Below the pieces are notes generated by a model. It was not told where the DNA came from and ran no database searches. It worked only from the letters and a program-made list of their open reading frames with translations. This document shows positions 8,180-16,565 of a DNA stretch of 64,000 bases, one piece after another; position 1 is the stretch's first letter, and each line of letters starts with the position of its first letter. The translations under genes were made by a program, and so were the position numbers. Source of the DNA: Pseudopedobacter sp044361595 (GTDB taxonomy: Bacteria; Bacteroidota; Bacteroidia; Sphingobacteriales; Sphingobacteriaceae); contig JBIKIN010000002.1 of NCBI GenBank assembly GCA_044361595.1, positions 186,001-250,000 of the forward strand, in the 5' to 3' direction.

Positions 8180-9037
8180 ATGATAAAAAAATTATTAAAT
8201 GTACTAATGATAGTTGCTGTCCTTTTTAGCGCCTGCGAAAAGGAAACAAGGACATTAAAAGAAATTGAAGATGAGATTATAAAAACCTATATTTCTAAAA
8301 ATAATTTAACAGGCTTTATAAAAGATACCTCTGGTTTTTATTATCAAATTGTCACCCAAGGAACTGGAATTGACGTGAAGTACTCTACTTTTATAAGTTT
8401 TTCTCAGAAGACTACTTCTATAAATACAAATGTGAGTTATGAAAACTCTATTTACATACCCATTTCTAATTATGCAGGTTATATTAGTCCTATTGCTTGG
8501 CGAGAGTCTGTAATTAAAGCAAAAAAAGGAGCTGTTGTGAGAATTATAACACCTTCTTATTTGGCATTTGGCAAAAATGGGTTTAGCACTACCATACCTG
8601 GAAACGCAATTTTAGACACCAAAATTACCATTGCTAATGATACTGATAGACCTGCTTATGAGGATGCGTTAATTAGAGATTTTTTAACTGCAAATAATAT
8701 TACTGCTCAAAAAGATCCAAGTGGTTTATATTACCAAATATTAAGCCCTGGTACAGGTTTAACACCATTAACTACATCAACTGTAAAAGTAGGTTATACA
8801 GGTAGATTGTTAACAGGGTTTGTTTTTGATCAGGCAACAACTGCTTCTCCACTATCAATTCCACTAACAAGCGTAATACAAGGCTGGCAAACTGGTGTTC
8901 CTTTGATTAAACAAGGCGGTAAAATTAGGTTATTTATTCCTTCGAGATTCGGTTATGGAACAAGCGGAAGTGGAGGTAGTATTCCAGGAAACTCAATTTT
9001 AGACTTTGATATAGAGCTAATAGAAGTAACCAACTAA
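8180..9037 (+). CDS. Two-domain FKBP-type lipoprotein, first domain degenerate
   Basis: A 285-residue lipoprotein (VAVLFSACEK, Cys near residue 19). It has two FKBP-like domains in tandem. The second (about residues 175-283) is canonical: GYTGRLLTGFVFDQ, VIQGWQTGVPLI, RFGYGTSG and ILDFDIELIEV. The first (about 30-155) keeps the end of the fold (IITPSYLAFG, IPGNAILDTKI) but lacks the FD pair and the GW core, so it is probably inactive or has a structural role. It directly follows the single-domain gene and likely arose from it by duplication. An intrinsic terminator closes the pair. Confidence 0.88.
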   Translation: MIKKLLNVLMIVAVLFSACEKETRTLKEIEDEIIKTYISKNNLTGFIKDTSGFYYQIVTQGTGIDVKYSTFISFSQKTTSINTNVSYENSIYIPISNYAGYISPIAWRESVIKAKKGAVVRIITPSYLAFGKNGFSTTIPGNAILDTKITIANDTDRPAYEDALIRDFLTANNITAQKDPSGLYYQILSPGTGLTPLTTSTVKVGYTGRLLTGFVFDQATTASPLSIPLTSVIQGWQTGVPLIKQGGKIRLFIPSRFGYGTSGSGGSIPGNSILDFDIELIEVTN

Positions 9038-9045
9038 ATAGAATT

Positions 9046-9079
9046 AAAAAAGAGTAAGCTTACCACTTACTCTTTTTTT
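9046..9079. terminator. Bidirectional intrinsic terminator
   Basis: Stem AGAGTAAG (9051-9058) pairs with CTTACTCT (9066-9073), with an A-run before it and a T-run after it, so it can stop transcription from both sides. It lies between the FKBP genes and the convergent gene whose stop codon begins at 9078. Confidence 0.85.
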
Positions 9080-9644
9080 ATCCCAATCTTTTTGTGAGTT
9101 GCTCTTCTACCTTTTTATAAAATTGTAAGGGTTTTAATTGTCGCCAATTGAGTTCGTCTAACTCACCGCCAAAATTAATGTAGTAATCTATGTTATTACT
9201 CTTAAACTCATCAATTACGTGTTGTCTAAAGTTTACCCCGGCAATCCATCCATCCTCTATTTCTTGAAACCACTCCTCATAATAACAATCATCAGATGAG
9301 TGAAAGTTTAAAATATTCTCGCCAATTAAAATAAACTTACTAATACCTTCGCTTATGATAGATTCTAAAATTTCTCTTTTCAAAATCATAATATCATTAT
9401 CAATAGCATCGTTCCATTCGCCAATTAATTCTATAATAGCAAAAAGCCGGTCATAATCAACAAAAAGTATTTTTAAATAAAGTGTGTCTGACCCAAAGTA
9501 ATCCCACTGAGGATGAAGTAGGTAATTATAAATTTGTTTATCGTAATTAAATTCGCTGTATTGTGTTTGGTAAAATGGAGATTTATCGTCTTCAGCAGCT
9601 ATATAATCGTCTCTCCATTTATAATATGGTTCTATTTCATGCAT
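9078..9644 (-). CDS. Hypothetical acidic cytoplasmic protein next to murQ
   Basis: A 188-residue protein I do not recognise. It is rich in aromatic and acidic residues (MHEIEPYYKWRDDYIAAED at the start, YYEEWFQEIEDGWIAG in the middle), with no signal peptide or membrane segment. I chose the ATG at 9644, four bases after the murQ stop; an upstream in-frame ATG at 9677 lies within murQ and gives residues not needed for a domain. The tight spacing suggests co-translation with murQ and perhaps a role in amino-sugar or cell-wall recycling, but that is inference only. Translation has normal composition for the genome, and no alternative frame competes. Confidence 0.75.
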   Translation of the reverse strand: MHEIEPYYKWRDDYIAAEDDKSPFYQTQYSEFNYDKQIYNYLLHPQWDYFGSDTLYLKILFVDYDRLFAIIELIGEWNDAIDNDIMILKREILESIISEGISKFILIGENILNFHSSDDCYYEEWFQEIEDGWIAGVNFRQHVIDEFKSNNIDYYINFGGELDELNWRQLKPLQFYKKVEEQLTKRLG

Positions 9645-9648
9645 GTTT

Positions 9649-10467
9649 TTATTGTAATGTTGCCATGTAAGCTTCAACGGCTTTTCTTACACTGCCAAAT
9701 TTTTCTAATAATTGGCTAGCATGATCAAATGATAATCCGGTTTCTTTAATAATCATTTGTGTTCCCCTATTTACCAATTTATGATTAGTTAACTGCATAT
9801 CAACCATTTTGTTTCCCACCACATGACCAAGTTTAATCATTAAGGTAGTACTAATCATATTTAAAACTAACTTTTGCGCAGTACCTGCTTTCATTCTGGT
9901 TGAGCCAGTCAAATATTCTGGACCCACAATCACTTCAATAGGATATTTAGCTTGTGCAGCAACTAAACTGTTAGCGTTACAAACAATACAGCCTGTAACT
10001 AAACCCATTTCATTTGCTTTTTTTAAACCCCCAATAACATAAGGTGTCCTACCCGAAGCCGCAATACCAATCAAAACATCATTTTTATTAATGTTAAAAG
10101 CTTTTAGATCTTTCCAAGCTTGGTTTTCATCATCCTCGGCATTTTCTACTGCCCTTCTAATTGCGCTATCTCCTCCTGCAATAATACCTACCACTTTATC
10201 AAAAGAAACACCAAACGTTGGCGGACATTCTGATGCATCTAAAACCCCTAATCTACCGCTAGTTCCTGCTCCAATATAAAAAAGTCTTCCTCCATTTGTT
10301 ATATTATAAATTGACGCATTAATTAAAGCATCAATCTGTGGAATAACTTTTTCTACAGCGTGTGCTACGGTTTTATCCTCGTTATTAATGTCATTCAAAA
10401 TTTGTATGGTAGATTTCTTTTCTAAATCATTGTATAGAGAATCTTGTTCAGTAACCTCAATCATCAT
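9649..10467 (-). CDS. murQ: N-acetylmuramic acid 6-phosphate etherase
   Basis: The enzyme splits the lactyl ether of MurNAc 6-phosphate to give GlcNAc 6-phosphate in cell-wall recycling. A sugar-isomerase (SIS) fold is evident: FYIGAGTSGRLGVLDASECP near residue 62 with the active-site glutamate, then GIIAGGDSAIRRAVENAEDD, GIAASGRTPYVIGGL, and GSTRMKAGTAQKLVLNM. Length 272 is a little shorter than the E. coli enzyme of about 298, with the C-terminal helical part kept. It is first in a two-gene unit with the unknown gene downstream and is divergent from the S41 protease. The start has two ATGs in a row (10467, 10464). Confidence 0.95.
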   Translation of the reverse strand: MMIEVTEQDSLYNDLEKKSTIQILNDINNEDKTVAHAVEKVIPQIDALINASIYNITNGGRLFYIGAGTSGRLGVLDASECPPTFGVSFDKVVGIIAGGDSAIRRAVENAEDDENQAWKDLKAFNINKNDVLIGIAASGRTPYVIGGLKKANEMGLVTGCIVCNANSLVAAQAKYPIEVIVGPEYLTGSTRMKAGTAQKLVLNMISTTLMIKLGHVVGNKMVDMQLTNHKLVNRGTQMIIKETGLSFDHASQLLEKFGSVRKAVEAYMATLQ

Positions 10468-10715
10468 TATGAAAATATTTAGTGTAAAATTGGTAAAATT
10501 CTAATGATTAAAAAAGTGGAAATTTCAATAAACCGGCATAATCACGAAAATGCTAATTTCCGAATCAAAAAACCGCAAAATAAATAAGCAAAATAAACTA
10601 CTAAAAAATCTATCATATTGGTTGTTAAAGCTTAATTATAGTTACAAAAAGTATTGTCAATTATTTTAATTTCATTAAAAATTACTTGTATTTAATTTGT
10701 TATTTTGTAGTAATA

Positions 10716-12344
10716 ATGAGCAACAAAAATAATTCGTCTAAATATTTTATCTTAATTACTGTAGCCGTCTTTTTTGGAATGGTTTTGGGCGCAACCTATC
10801 AACAAAACAAAGAAAATGGATTATTAAAAAGATTACCATCATTATCTCTTAATAAAACAGAAAAAGTTGCTAAAATTTTAAAGGTTATTAAGAACAATTA
10901 TGTTGACTCTATAAATACAGATTCTCTAGAAGAACTGGCTATAAACGACATATTAAACAGCTTAGATCCACACACTATTTATTTGCCGCCTATAGAGGCA
11001 AAAAACCAAAATGAGAGCTTAGAAGGTAATTTTGAGGGCATTGGAATAGAATATTATATTTTAAATGACACGCTATTTGTTACTCATGTTAGAAAAGGAG
11101 GTCCTTCCTTTAAAGCTGGATTAAAAAGAGGCGACAAAATTATTACTGTAAACCAAGAAGAACTTAACACAAAAGGCTTATTGACCGAAAATATTGTTAA
11201 TAAACTACGGGGGAAAAGAGGCAGCAAAGTAAATGTTACAGTAAAAAGAGAGGGAATTAAAAAAGATATTTCAATTGATATCATTAGAGATAAAATCACC
11301 GTTAGCAGTATCGACGCTTCTTTTTTACTAACAAAAGAAATTGGGTATATTAAAATTAGTCGCTTTGGGGCTAGCACTGCTACTGAATTTGAAGACGAAC
11401 TTACAAAACTAAAGAAAACCGGAATAAACAATTTAATACTCGATTTAAGAGGAAATGGCGGAGGCTATTTAAGCGCTGCAACGGCCATAGCCGACCAGTT
11501 TTTGCCAGAAAACAAATTAATAGTTTTTACCAAAGGCCTACACGAGCCACGCACCGATTATACCGCTACGGCAAATGGAATGTTTGAAAATGGCAAATTA
11601 ATAATATTGGTAGACGAAGGAACAGCATCAGCAAGTGAAATTGTTGCTGGTGCAATTCAAGACCTAGACCGTGGAACAATTATTGGCCGCAGATCTTTTG
11701 GCAAAGGCTTAGTACAAGAACAATTTGCGTTTGAGGATGGTTCGGCTATGAATTTAACCGTTGCCAGATACTATACACCATCAGGTAGATCTATTCAAAA
11801 GTCTTATTCAAACGGTAAAGATGCCTATTATGATGAGATTAATAAACGCTTTAACCATGGCGATTACTCTTCTTTAGATAGCAGCATAAACGATACACTT
11901 TTTATAAAAGCTGTTAAATTTAAAACAGCCAAAGGCAGAACTGTTTACAGTGCAGGTGGTATTTTACCTGATATTTTTATTGCTTTAGACACCACTATGG
12001 TTACCCCTTTCTTCAAGAAAGTTACTGAGAAAGGGCTAATTAATGAATATGTGTATAATTATTTAACCAAAAAGATAAAATCAGCTAACTATGCTAACGC
12101 TGCCGATTTTGTAAATCGATTTAATTTAAGTCCACAAGATTATAATCAGTTTCTAAATTTCTGTAACCGCAAAAAAATAGAAATAGACCTAAAAAGCACT
12201 AAAATATCAAAGCAAATTATAGCCATTCAAATTGAAGCTTTATTGGCAAAGTTTTATTTTGGCGATGAGGGTTTTTATAGAGCCATTAATGCCGATGATG
12301 ATTTTGTGGTTAAAGCCATCCAAAAAATAAAAAACCCGGCTTAA
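10716..12344 (+). CDS. S41-family C-terminal processing protease (CtpA type)
   Basis: A 542-residue envelope protease. One N-terminal hydrophobic segment (about residues 10-28) anchors or exports it. A PDZ domain follows (GIGIEYYILNDTLFVTHV, KRGDKIITVNQEEL, about residues 90-175), then the S41 peptidase core with LDLRGNGGGYLSAA, VDEGTASASEIVAGA (catalytic serine near 307) and GRRSFGKGLVQEQF (catalytic lysine near 332). It would degrade or trim periplasmic proteins from their C-terminus. I took ATG at 10716; the earlier in-frame TTG adds a hydrophobic stretch out of place. The C-terminal 130 residues form a helical tail common in the Bacteroidota versions. Confidence 0.92.
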   Translation: MSNKNNSSKYFILITVAVFFGMVLGATYQQNKENGLLKRLPSLSLNKTEKVAKILKVIKNNYVDSINTDSLEELAINDILNSLDPHTIYLPPIEAKNQNESLEGNFEGIGIEYYILNDTLFVTHVRKGGPSFKAGLKRGDKIITVNQEELNTKGLLTENIVNKLRGKRGSKVNVTVKREGIKKDISIDIIRDKITVSSIDASFLLTKEIGYIKISRFGASTATEFEDELTKLKKTGINNLILDLRGNGGGYLSAATAIADQFLPENKLIVFTKGLHEPRTDYTATANGMFENGKLIILVDEGTASASEIVAGAIQDLDRGTIIGRRSFGKGLVQEQFAFEDGSAMNLTVARYYTPSGRSIQKSYSNGKDAYYDEINKRFNHGDYSSLDSSINDTLFIKAVKFKTAKGRTVYSAGGILPDIFIALDTTMVTPFFKKVTEKGLINEYVYNYLTKKIKSANYANAADFVNRFNLSPQDYNQFLNFCNRKKIEIDLKSTKISKQIIAIQIEALLAKFYFGDEGFYRAINADDDFVVKAIQKIKNPA

Positions 12345-12354
12345 TGGCCAGGCT
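12325..12354 (-). terminator. Intrinsic terminator of the small lipoprotein gene
   Basis: Read on the minus strand, AGCCTGGC pairs with GCCGGGTT around a CATTAA loop and is followed by a T-run. It overlaps the last codons of the protease gene, so it serves the convergent 12.4-12.6 kb gene. Confidence 0.6.
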
Positions 12355-12380
12355 TTAAAATCAAAATTTTAAATCAAAAA

Positions 12381-12569
12381 TTACTTCTTTAAAGAGTCTA
12401 CTACCATTACAGAATCTGTTGCTGTAGTATCTGCTAATGCTTCGTTTAACAAAGAGTCAGCCGCCGCCTTATTTAAAGAATCTATATTTTCTTCAGACTT
12501 TTTATCGTTACTGCAAGCTGTAAAACCTAATGCAGTTGCTATAATTGCGATAGTGAATAATTTTCTCAT
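12381..12569 (-). CDS. Small hypothetical lipoprotein
   Basis: A 62-residue precursor: MRKLFTIAIIATALGFTACS is a clean lipoprotein signal with the lipid-attachment cysteine at position 19. The mature part, about 43 residues, is rich in Asp, Ser, Ala and Leu (SLNKAAADSLLNEALADTTA) and predicted to be helical or disordered. No domain is recognisable and no function can be given. It stands alone on the minus strand with its own terminator, and the frame does not overlap any other gene. The regular signal peptide makes it a credible gene in spite of its size. Confidence 0.75.
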   Translation of the reverse strand: MRKLFTIAIIATALGFTACSNDKKSEENIDSLNKAAADSLLNEALADTTATDSVMVVDSLKK

Positions 12570-12605
12570 GATGTTCTATTTTAAATTAATAATTTATTAG
12601 TTAAT

Positions 12606-12647
12606 GGTCGATAGTCTATGGTCCATTGACTTCTGACTATGGACATA
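12606..12647. repeat. Degenerate 7-bp tandem repeat tract
   Basis: Six heptamers in a row: GGTCGAT, AGTCTAT, GGTCCAT, TGACTTC, TGACTAT, GGACATA. The first three follow RGTCNAT and the last three a near-complementary pattern, so the tract can also fold back on itself. It fills the spacer between der and the small lipoprotein gene. Confidence 0.6.
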
Positions 12648-12650
12648 AAT

Positions 12651-13952
12651 CTACTTCTGTCTAAAAAACAATTGAATTGGCACACCTTCAAAATCAAAAT
12701 GTTCTCTTAATTTGTTCTCAATAAAGCGCTTATAGGGCTCTTTAATATATTGAGGTAAATTACAAAAGAAAGCAAACATGGGCGATGAAGCATTTATTTG
12801 CGTAATATATTTAATCTTAATGTGTTTACCTTTAATTGCCGGTGGAGGAGTTTTCTCTATAATAGGCAACAAGATATCGTTTAACTTAGAAGTAGGAATT
12901 TTCTTAGTTTTATTGATATAAACTTTCGCTGCAGCCTCTATAGTTTTAAAAATACGTTGCTTTTCTGTCACCGATGTGAATATAATTGGCACATCTGTAA
13001 AAGGGGCTAATTTTTCTTTAATCTTATCGGTAAATTCTATGGTAGTTTTATTGTCTTTTTCAATTAAATCCCATTTATTAATTACTATTACAACACCTTT
13101 CTTATTCTTTTCGGCTAGGTGAAAAATATTAATATCCTGAGACTCTATCCCATCTACAGCATCAATCATTAAAACAATAACATCTGCCTCTTCTAAAGCT
13201 TTAATCGTACGCATTACCGAGTAAAACTCGATATTCTCGTGTACTTTGGTTTTCTTTCTAAGTCCAGCAGTATCAATCAGCATAAACTCATGCCCAAACT
13301 GATTGTAATGAATATGAATAGAATCTCTGGTGGTGCCAGCAATTTCGGTTACTATGTTTCTGTCCTTGCCTATTAAAGCATTAATCATAGAAGATTTACC
13401 CACATTGGGTCTTCCAACAATTGCATAAACAGGTAATTGATTTGGTTCCTCAGGTATCTCGTCAAAGTTTTTAACTACTTCATCTAACAATTCGCCAGTT
13501 CCAGAACCGCTCATGCTAGAGATGCAATAAATTTCGCCTAATCCTAAGCTATAAAACTCGGTAGCATCAGACTGTAACTGGTAATTATCAACCTTATTTA
13601 CAGCAACATAAACTGGCTTTTTGCTTTTTCTAAGCACTTGTGCAATGCTATCTTCTAAATCGGTAATGCCGGTAGTTACATCAACCATAAAAACAATCAC
13701 ATTAGCCTCTTCTATTGCAATATGAACTTGCTCCCTAATGGCAGCTTCAAAAACATCTTCAGAATTTACAACATAACCGCCTGTGTCAATAACGGTAAAA
13801 GATTTTGTAGTCCACTCGCCAACGCCATAATGTCTATCACGGGTTACTCCACTTTCATCATCAACAATAGCTTTTCTGCTTTCCGTTAAACGGTTAAATA
13901 GGGTAGATTTACCCACGTTCGGTCTCCCGACGATCGCTAAAATATTACTCAT
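12651..13952 (-). CDS. der: Ribosome biogenesis GTPase Der (EngA)
   Basis: A 433-residue protein with two GTPase domains in tandem, the hallmark of Der, needed for 50S subunit maturation. Domain 1 starts with GRPNVGKSTLF (residue about 9) and has DTGG and NKVD; domain 2 has GRPNVGKSSMI (near 182), DTAGLRKK and NKWD. A KH-like C-terminal domain follows (PPPAIKGKHIKIKYITQ to the end). I use the ATG at 13952, giving MSNILAIVGRPNVGKS; a farther in-frame ATG at 14042 would add thirty residues unlike the family and is rejected. Its neighbours are unrelated in function. Confidence 0.95.
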   Translation of the reverse strand: MSNILAIVGRPNVGKSTLFNRLTESRKAIVDDESGVTRDRHYGVGEWTTKSFTVIDTGGYVVNSEDVFEAAIREQVHIAIEEANVIVFMVDVTTGITDLEDSIAQVLRKSKKPVYVAVNKVDNYQLQSDATEFYSLGLGEIYCISSMSGSGTGELLDEVVKNFDEIPEEPNQLPVYAIVGRPNVGKSSMINALIGKDRNIVTEIAGTTRDSIHIHYNQFGHEFMLIDTAGLRKKTKVHENIEFYSVMRTIKALEEADVIVLMIDAVDGIESQDINIFHLAEKNKKGVVIVINKWDLIEKDNKTTIEFTDKIKEKLAPFTDVPIIFTSVTEKQRIFKTIEAAAKVYINKTKKIPTSKLNDILLPIIEKTPPPAIKGKHIKIKYITQINASSPMFAFFCNLPQYIKEPYKRFIENKLREHFDFEGVPIQLFFRQK

Positions 13953-14116
13953 AATTTTTTTCCCAGCCTTATCTTGCCGGCATAATTTTTTTGCAAAGGT
14001 AGGTAAAATAGTCCAGATTTTTGGGTCGGCAGTCCGAAGCAAGTTTTCCCGAGATGAAATATGTGGCTGATAATTATATAATTACATCCGATTATAGTCT
14101 TTGGTTTAAAAAAATT

Positions 14117-14250
14117 AGGGCGTTTCCGCTAGCTAGCGGTCGGGCTTTACGCTAAATCTTTTTTGTTTGTCCCTTGGCCTCTGCTCGGGCTGACAAACAA
14201 AAAAGCCTGCCCGACTAGTTCAGGTGGGGATACCGCTGTAATCCCTAAGG
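14117..14250. repeat. GC-rich palindromic intergenic repeat, copy A
   Basis: In an AT-rich spacer this 134-bp island contains a perfect 14-bp palindrome (CCGCTAGCTAGCGG, 14126-14139), a long hairpin TTTTTTGTTTGTC/GACAAACAAAAAA and a terminal GGGATACCGCTGTAATCCC hairpin. It codes for nothing. The layout recalls repeated intergenic elements of Sphingobacteriia genomes, which I cannot check here. Confidence 0.6.
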
Positions 14251-14272
14251 CAATACAAAAAGTGCAATTAAT

Positions 14273-14521
14273 TTATTTCTTGGTATAGGCAATGTGTAAA
14301 ACATGAGTATTAAAATGTCCCAACCTATCAAAACTATTTTCACCACCTATATAAACTACTTGAGCATTTAATATTCTATAAGATAATGGCTGCTCTACTT
14401 TTAACCAATCTGACAGTTGTTTATTTAAAATGGCATTTACATCTTCCATAAAATGCTCATTGTCTATTATTGCACTGGTGGTTTTAAAATGGTGATAGAA
14501 TTCTCTTGCTGATGTTTCCAT
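14273..14521 (-). CDS. Hypothetical small protein
   Basis: An 82-residue open frame (METSAREFYHHFKTTSAI at the start, DRLGHFNTHVLHIAYTKK at the end) in a stretch without any competing gene. It has no signal peptide, membrane segment or motif that I recognise. Amino-acid composition looks like a normal soluble alpha/beta protein. It lies between two GC-rich repeats and reads alone on the minus strand. It could be a real small gene, since the frame has ATG and natural composition, but no domain or neighbour supports it. Confidence 0.5.
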   Translation of the reverse strand: METSAREFYHHFKTTSAIIDNEHFMEDVNAILNKQLSDWLKVEQPLSYRILNAQVVYIGGENSFDRLGHFNTHVLHIAYTKK

Positions 14522-14696
14522 GATGTATTTTTATACAATTTATTGATTCCGGTAATCTTTATCAATAATAGAAATCTTAGTCGAAAAAAATGTGTTATAA
14601 TATAGATATGTTAAAGATTTCATAAATCTATCATTGAATTCTGAAATTTTATGTTTTTAAAATTAAAACCTTGGAAAAAATGTAACAAATCAAAAT

Positions 14697-14802
14697 ACGC
14701 TAGGGATGCGGATGGCTAGGTACATTTTAAGCCGTTTTTAAACCGGCTTAAAAATTACGGCACCCCATAGCGGCCCGTACAGCCTTATGGCTGAAGCGCC
14801 CA
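14697..14802. repeat. GC-rich palindromic intergenic repeat, copy B
   Basis: It contains a 10-bp hairpin TTTTAAGCCG/CGGCTTAAAA (14724-14753) and CAGCC/GGCTG (14780-14793), opens with TAGGGATGCGG and ends GCGCCCAAA. Shared short pieces (GGGAT, CGCCCAAA) link it to the copies at 14.1 and 21.0 kb. Confidence 0.5.
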
Positions 14803-14810
14803 AATTATTA

Positions 14811-15737
14811 TTATCGAATTGTTCGATTTCTGATAAACCCAGTCGAGATTCCAAATCTTAAAAACGAGTATTGGTCTTTAAAATAAATATTGTAAAGGTC
14901 TTCGCCATAGTAACCTGCAGTAGCCATTAAAAAAGTGTTACGCATAAATTTTAACCTATAATTTGCTGTAAATTCGGCATTCATCCTACGTTTAACCTGA
15001 CTTAATGGACTATTGTTAATTTGATTAATAGCATAAGAAAAATCGGCATTTAGTCTTAAATATTCTTTCTCTTTATTGATATTCTTAGCTGTTTTGAAGA
15101 AGCCATATTTTCTGGCCGAAAAACTATAATTTAGCCGAGTAAAGCCATAATTATTCTCCAAAGCTTTTTCGTAAGCAAACCATTTATTCCACCTCAAAGC
15201 TATATTTTGATGATAAGCCGAGTATTTTTTCCCTTTTACATATAGCGGAGTAAAACCGCTATGAAAGCCTAATTGCAAATAATTAGTACTAAAATTTCCG
15301 TTGTAGGTATTTATGGCCCCATCTAAGTTTCTTGCTTCGGTATCTTGACCATTAGAGTGATGCGTGAAATTAAATTGAATGTAATTATAATGGTTTTTAT
15401 TGTTATTTAAGCCGTAATAAGCTGCAGCACCTAATTTAAAATCGGGCGTACGTACACCCGCCGATTGCTCTTTTCTTACCCTGACAGTAAAATCTGGGAT
15501 AATAGATAAGGCAAATTTGGAATGCTCTTCGGCAAGCAACATATATTGGGTGGTTAATTTACCAGATATAATATATTTTGATGGTGCGCCAATTTCTGAA
15601 TAGGGCGAAGTATAGGAAAACGGATGATTTTCTTGATAAAGATTGATAAACGATACTTCAATAGAATCGGGCGGTATTTGCCCAAATAAAAAATTAACGT
15701 TTATACCAATTATTAAAAATAGAGTCAAAATCTTCAT
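14811..15737 (-). CDS. Putative outer-membrane beta-barrel protein, phospholipase A-like
   Basis: A 308-residue protein with signal peptide MKILTLFLIIGINVNFLFGQ. The rest alternates polar and aromatic residues as in outer-membrane strands (for example TNYLQLGFHSGFTPLYVKG, YLRLNADFSYAINQ), and ends with an aromatic/arginine-rich last strand. FNFTHHSNGQDTEARN near residue 126 resembles the HxSNG catalytic motif of outer-membrane phospholipase A (His and Ser two apart, followed by Asn-Gly). If right, it would hydrolyse phospholipids misplaced in the outer leaflet. The overall length also fits OMPLA (about 270-290 mature). Without a structural search, an unrelated barrel that shares this short motif remains possible. 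Confidence 0.55.
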   Translation of the reverse strand: MKILTLFLIIGINVNFLFGQIPPDSIEVSFINLYQENHPFSYTSPYSEIGAPSKYIISGKLTTQYMLLAEEHSKFALSIIPDFTVRVRKEQSAGVRTPDFKLGAAAYYGLNNNKNHYNYIQFNFTHHSNGQDTEARNLDGAINTYNGNFSTNYLQLGFHSGFTPLYVKGKKYSAYHQNIALRWNKWFAYEKALENNYGFTRLNYSFSARKYGFFKTAKNINKEKEYLRLNADFSYAINQINNSPLSQVKRRMNAEFTANYRLKFMRNTFLMATAGYYGEDLYNIYFKDQYSFLRFGISTGFIRNRTIR

Positions 15738-15977
15738 GCTTTTAATAAAAACGATTTTTAAACGCTATCAGATTTAATAGAAAAGCCTTTACGCTAGTTG
15801 TAAATTCTTATCTACCTAATTTACTAGTATATCTTGATTTGATTTTTTTTAGTTTAAGCACAAAAAAACAATCAAAAAAGAGCTCGCATATTACTGGAAA
15901 TTATCAATTTAATTTTATCAATTCAAAAAAAGCGGTTTTCACGTAATTAGACTATTTATTTTACTTTATACTACCTA

Positions 15978-16008
15978 TTTGTATGATAATAAATTTTTAC
16001 TACATTTG
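15978..16008 (+). promoter_or_regulatory. Bacteroidota-type promoter of the rimP operon
   Basis: A -33 element TTTG (15978-15981), a 19-bp spacer and a perfect -7 element TACATTTG (16001-16008) match the TTTG-N19-TAnnTTTG consensus of the primary sigma factor of this phylum. Transcription would begin around 16014, just before the 5' hairpin. Confidence 0.8.
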
Positions 16009-16017
16009 CATTGATTC

Positions 16018-16046
16018 GAAAGAGGGGGCACATTGTCCCCTCTTTC
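16018..16046 (+). promoter_or_regulatory. 5' leader hairpin of rimP-nusA-infB
   Basis: GAAAGAGGGG (16018-16027) pairs with CCCCTCTTTC (16037-16046), a 10-bp stem with loop GCACATTGT. It lies within a few bases of the predicted transcript start and 22 bp before the rimP ATG. It could protect the 5' end, act as an attenuator, or bind NusA or IF2 as feedback; the sequence does not decide. Confidence 0.6.
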
Positions 16047-16068
16047 TATTTAATAAAAAAAATATTTA

Positions 16069-16536
16069 ATGCATTTAGAAGAGAGAATTAGGCAATTAAT
16101 TGATGAAAAATTAGCTGATAGACCTGATCTTTTTGTTGTAGAAATTAAAATAGTAAACAATACCAAAGTAACTATTTTATTAGACGGTGATAACGGAATT
16201 GGAATACATGATTGTGCTTTGGTAAGTAGACATGTAGGTTTCCACCTTGAAGAAGAGAATTTAATAGACCAAGCGTATAACTTAGAAGTAGGTTCGCCTG
16301 GTTTAGATACCCCTCTAGTTTTAGAACGACAGTTTCAAAAAAACGTAGGTCGTTTACTAGAAATAAAGTTGTTAGAAGGAAAAAAAACACAAGGTACTTT
16401 AGTGAGTAGTACACCAGAGAGTTTAACCATTTTAGAAGAGGTTAAAGAAAAAGGGAAAAAGAAAGTTAAAATAACAGAAAAAACAATTCAAAAAACTGAA
16501 ATAGTCGAGGTTAAAGTTGGCGTTTCATTTAAATAA
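16069..16536 (+). CDS. rimP: Ribosome maturation factor RimP
   Basis: A 155-residue protein of the RimP family, needed for assembly of the 30S subunit. It starts MHLEERIRQLIDEKLADRPD. The N-terminal alpha/beta domain has VTILLDGDNGIGIHDCALVSR and LEVGSPGLDTPLV (the family pattern EVSSPGLDRPL), and the C-terminal SH3-like domain has GRLLEIKLLEGKKTQGTLVS. It is the first gene of the operon with nusA (29 bp later) and infB, the same order as in many bacteria. Promoter and leader hairpin lie directly upstream. The length is normal and nothing is missing. Confidence 0.95.
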   Translation: MHLEERIRQLIDEKLADRPDLFVVEIKIVNNTKVTILLDGDNGIGIHDCALVSRHVGFHLEEENLIDQAYNLEVGSPGLDTPLVLERQFQKNVGRLLEIKLLEGKKTQGTLVSSTPESLTILEEVKEKGKKKVKITEKTIQKTEIVEVKVGVSFK

Positions 16537-16565
16537 GCTATCAAAAAGAAATTAGAAAATAAACA

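Noticed and set aside
13953..14042. A 30-codon longer start for der.
   Set aside because: The extra residues do not match Der, while the ATG at 13952 gives the usual start directly before the first GTP-binding motif.
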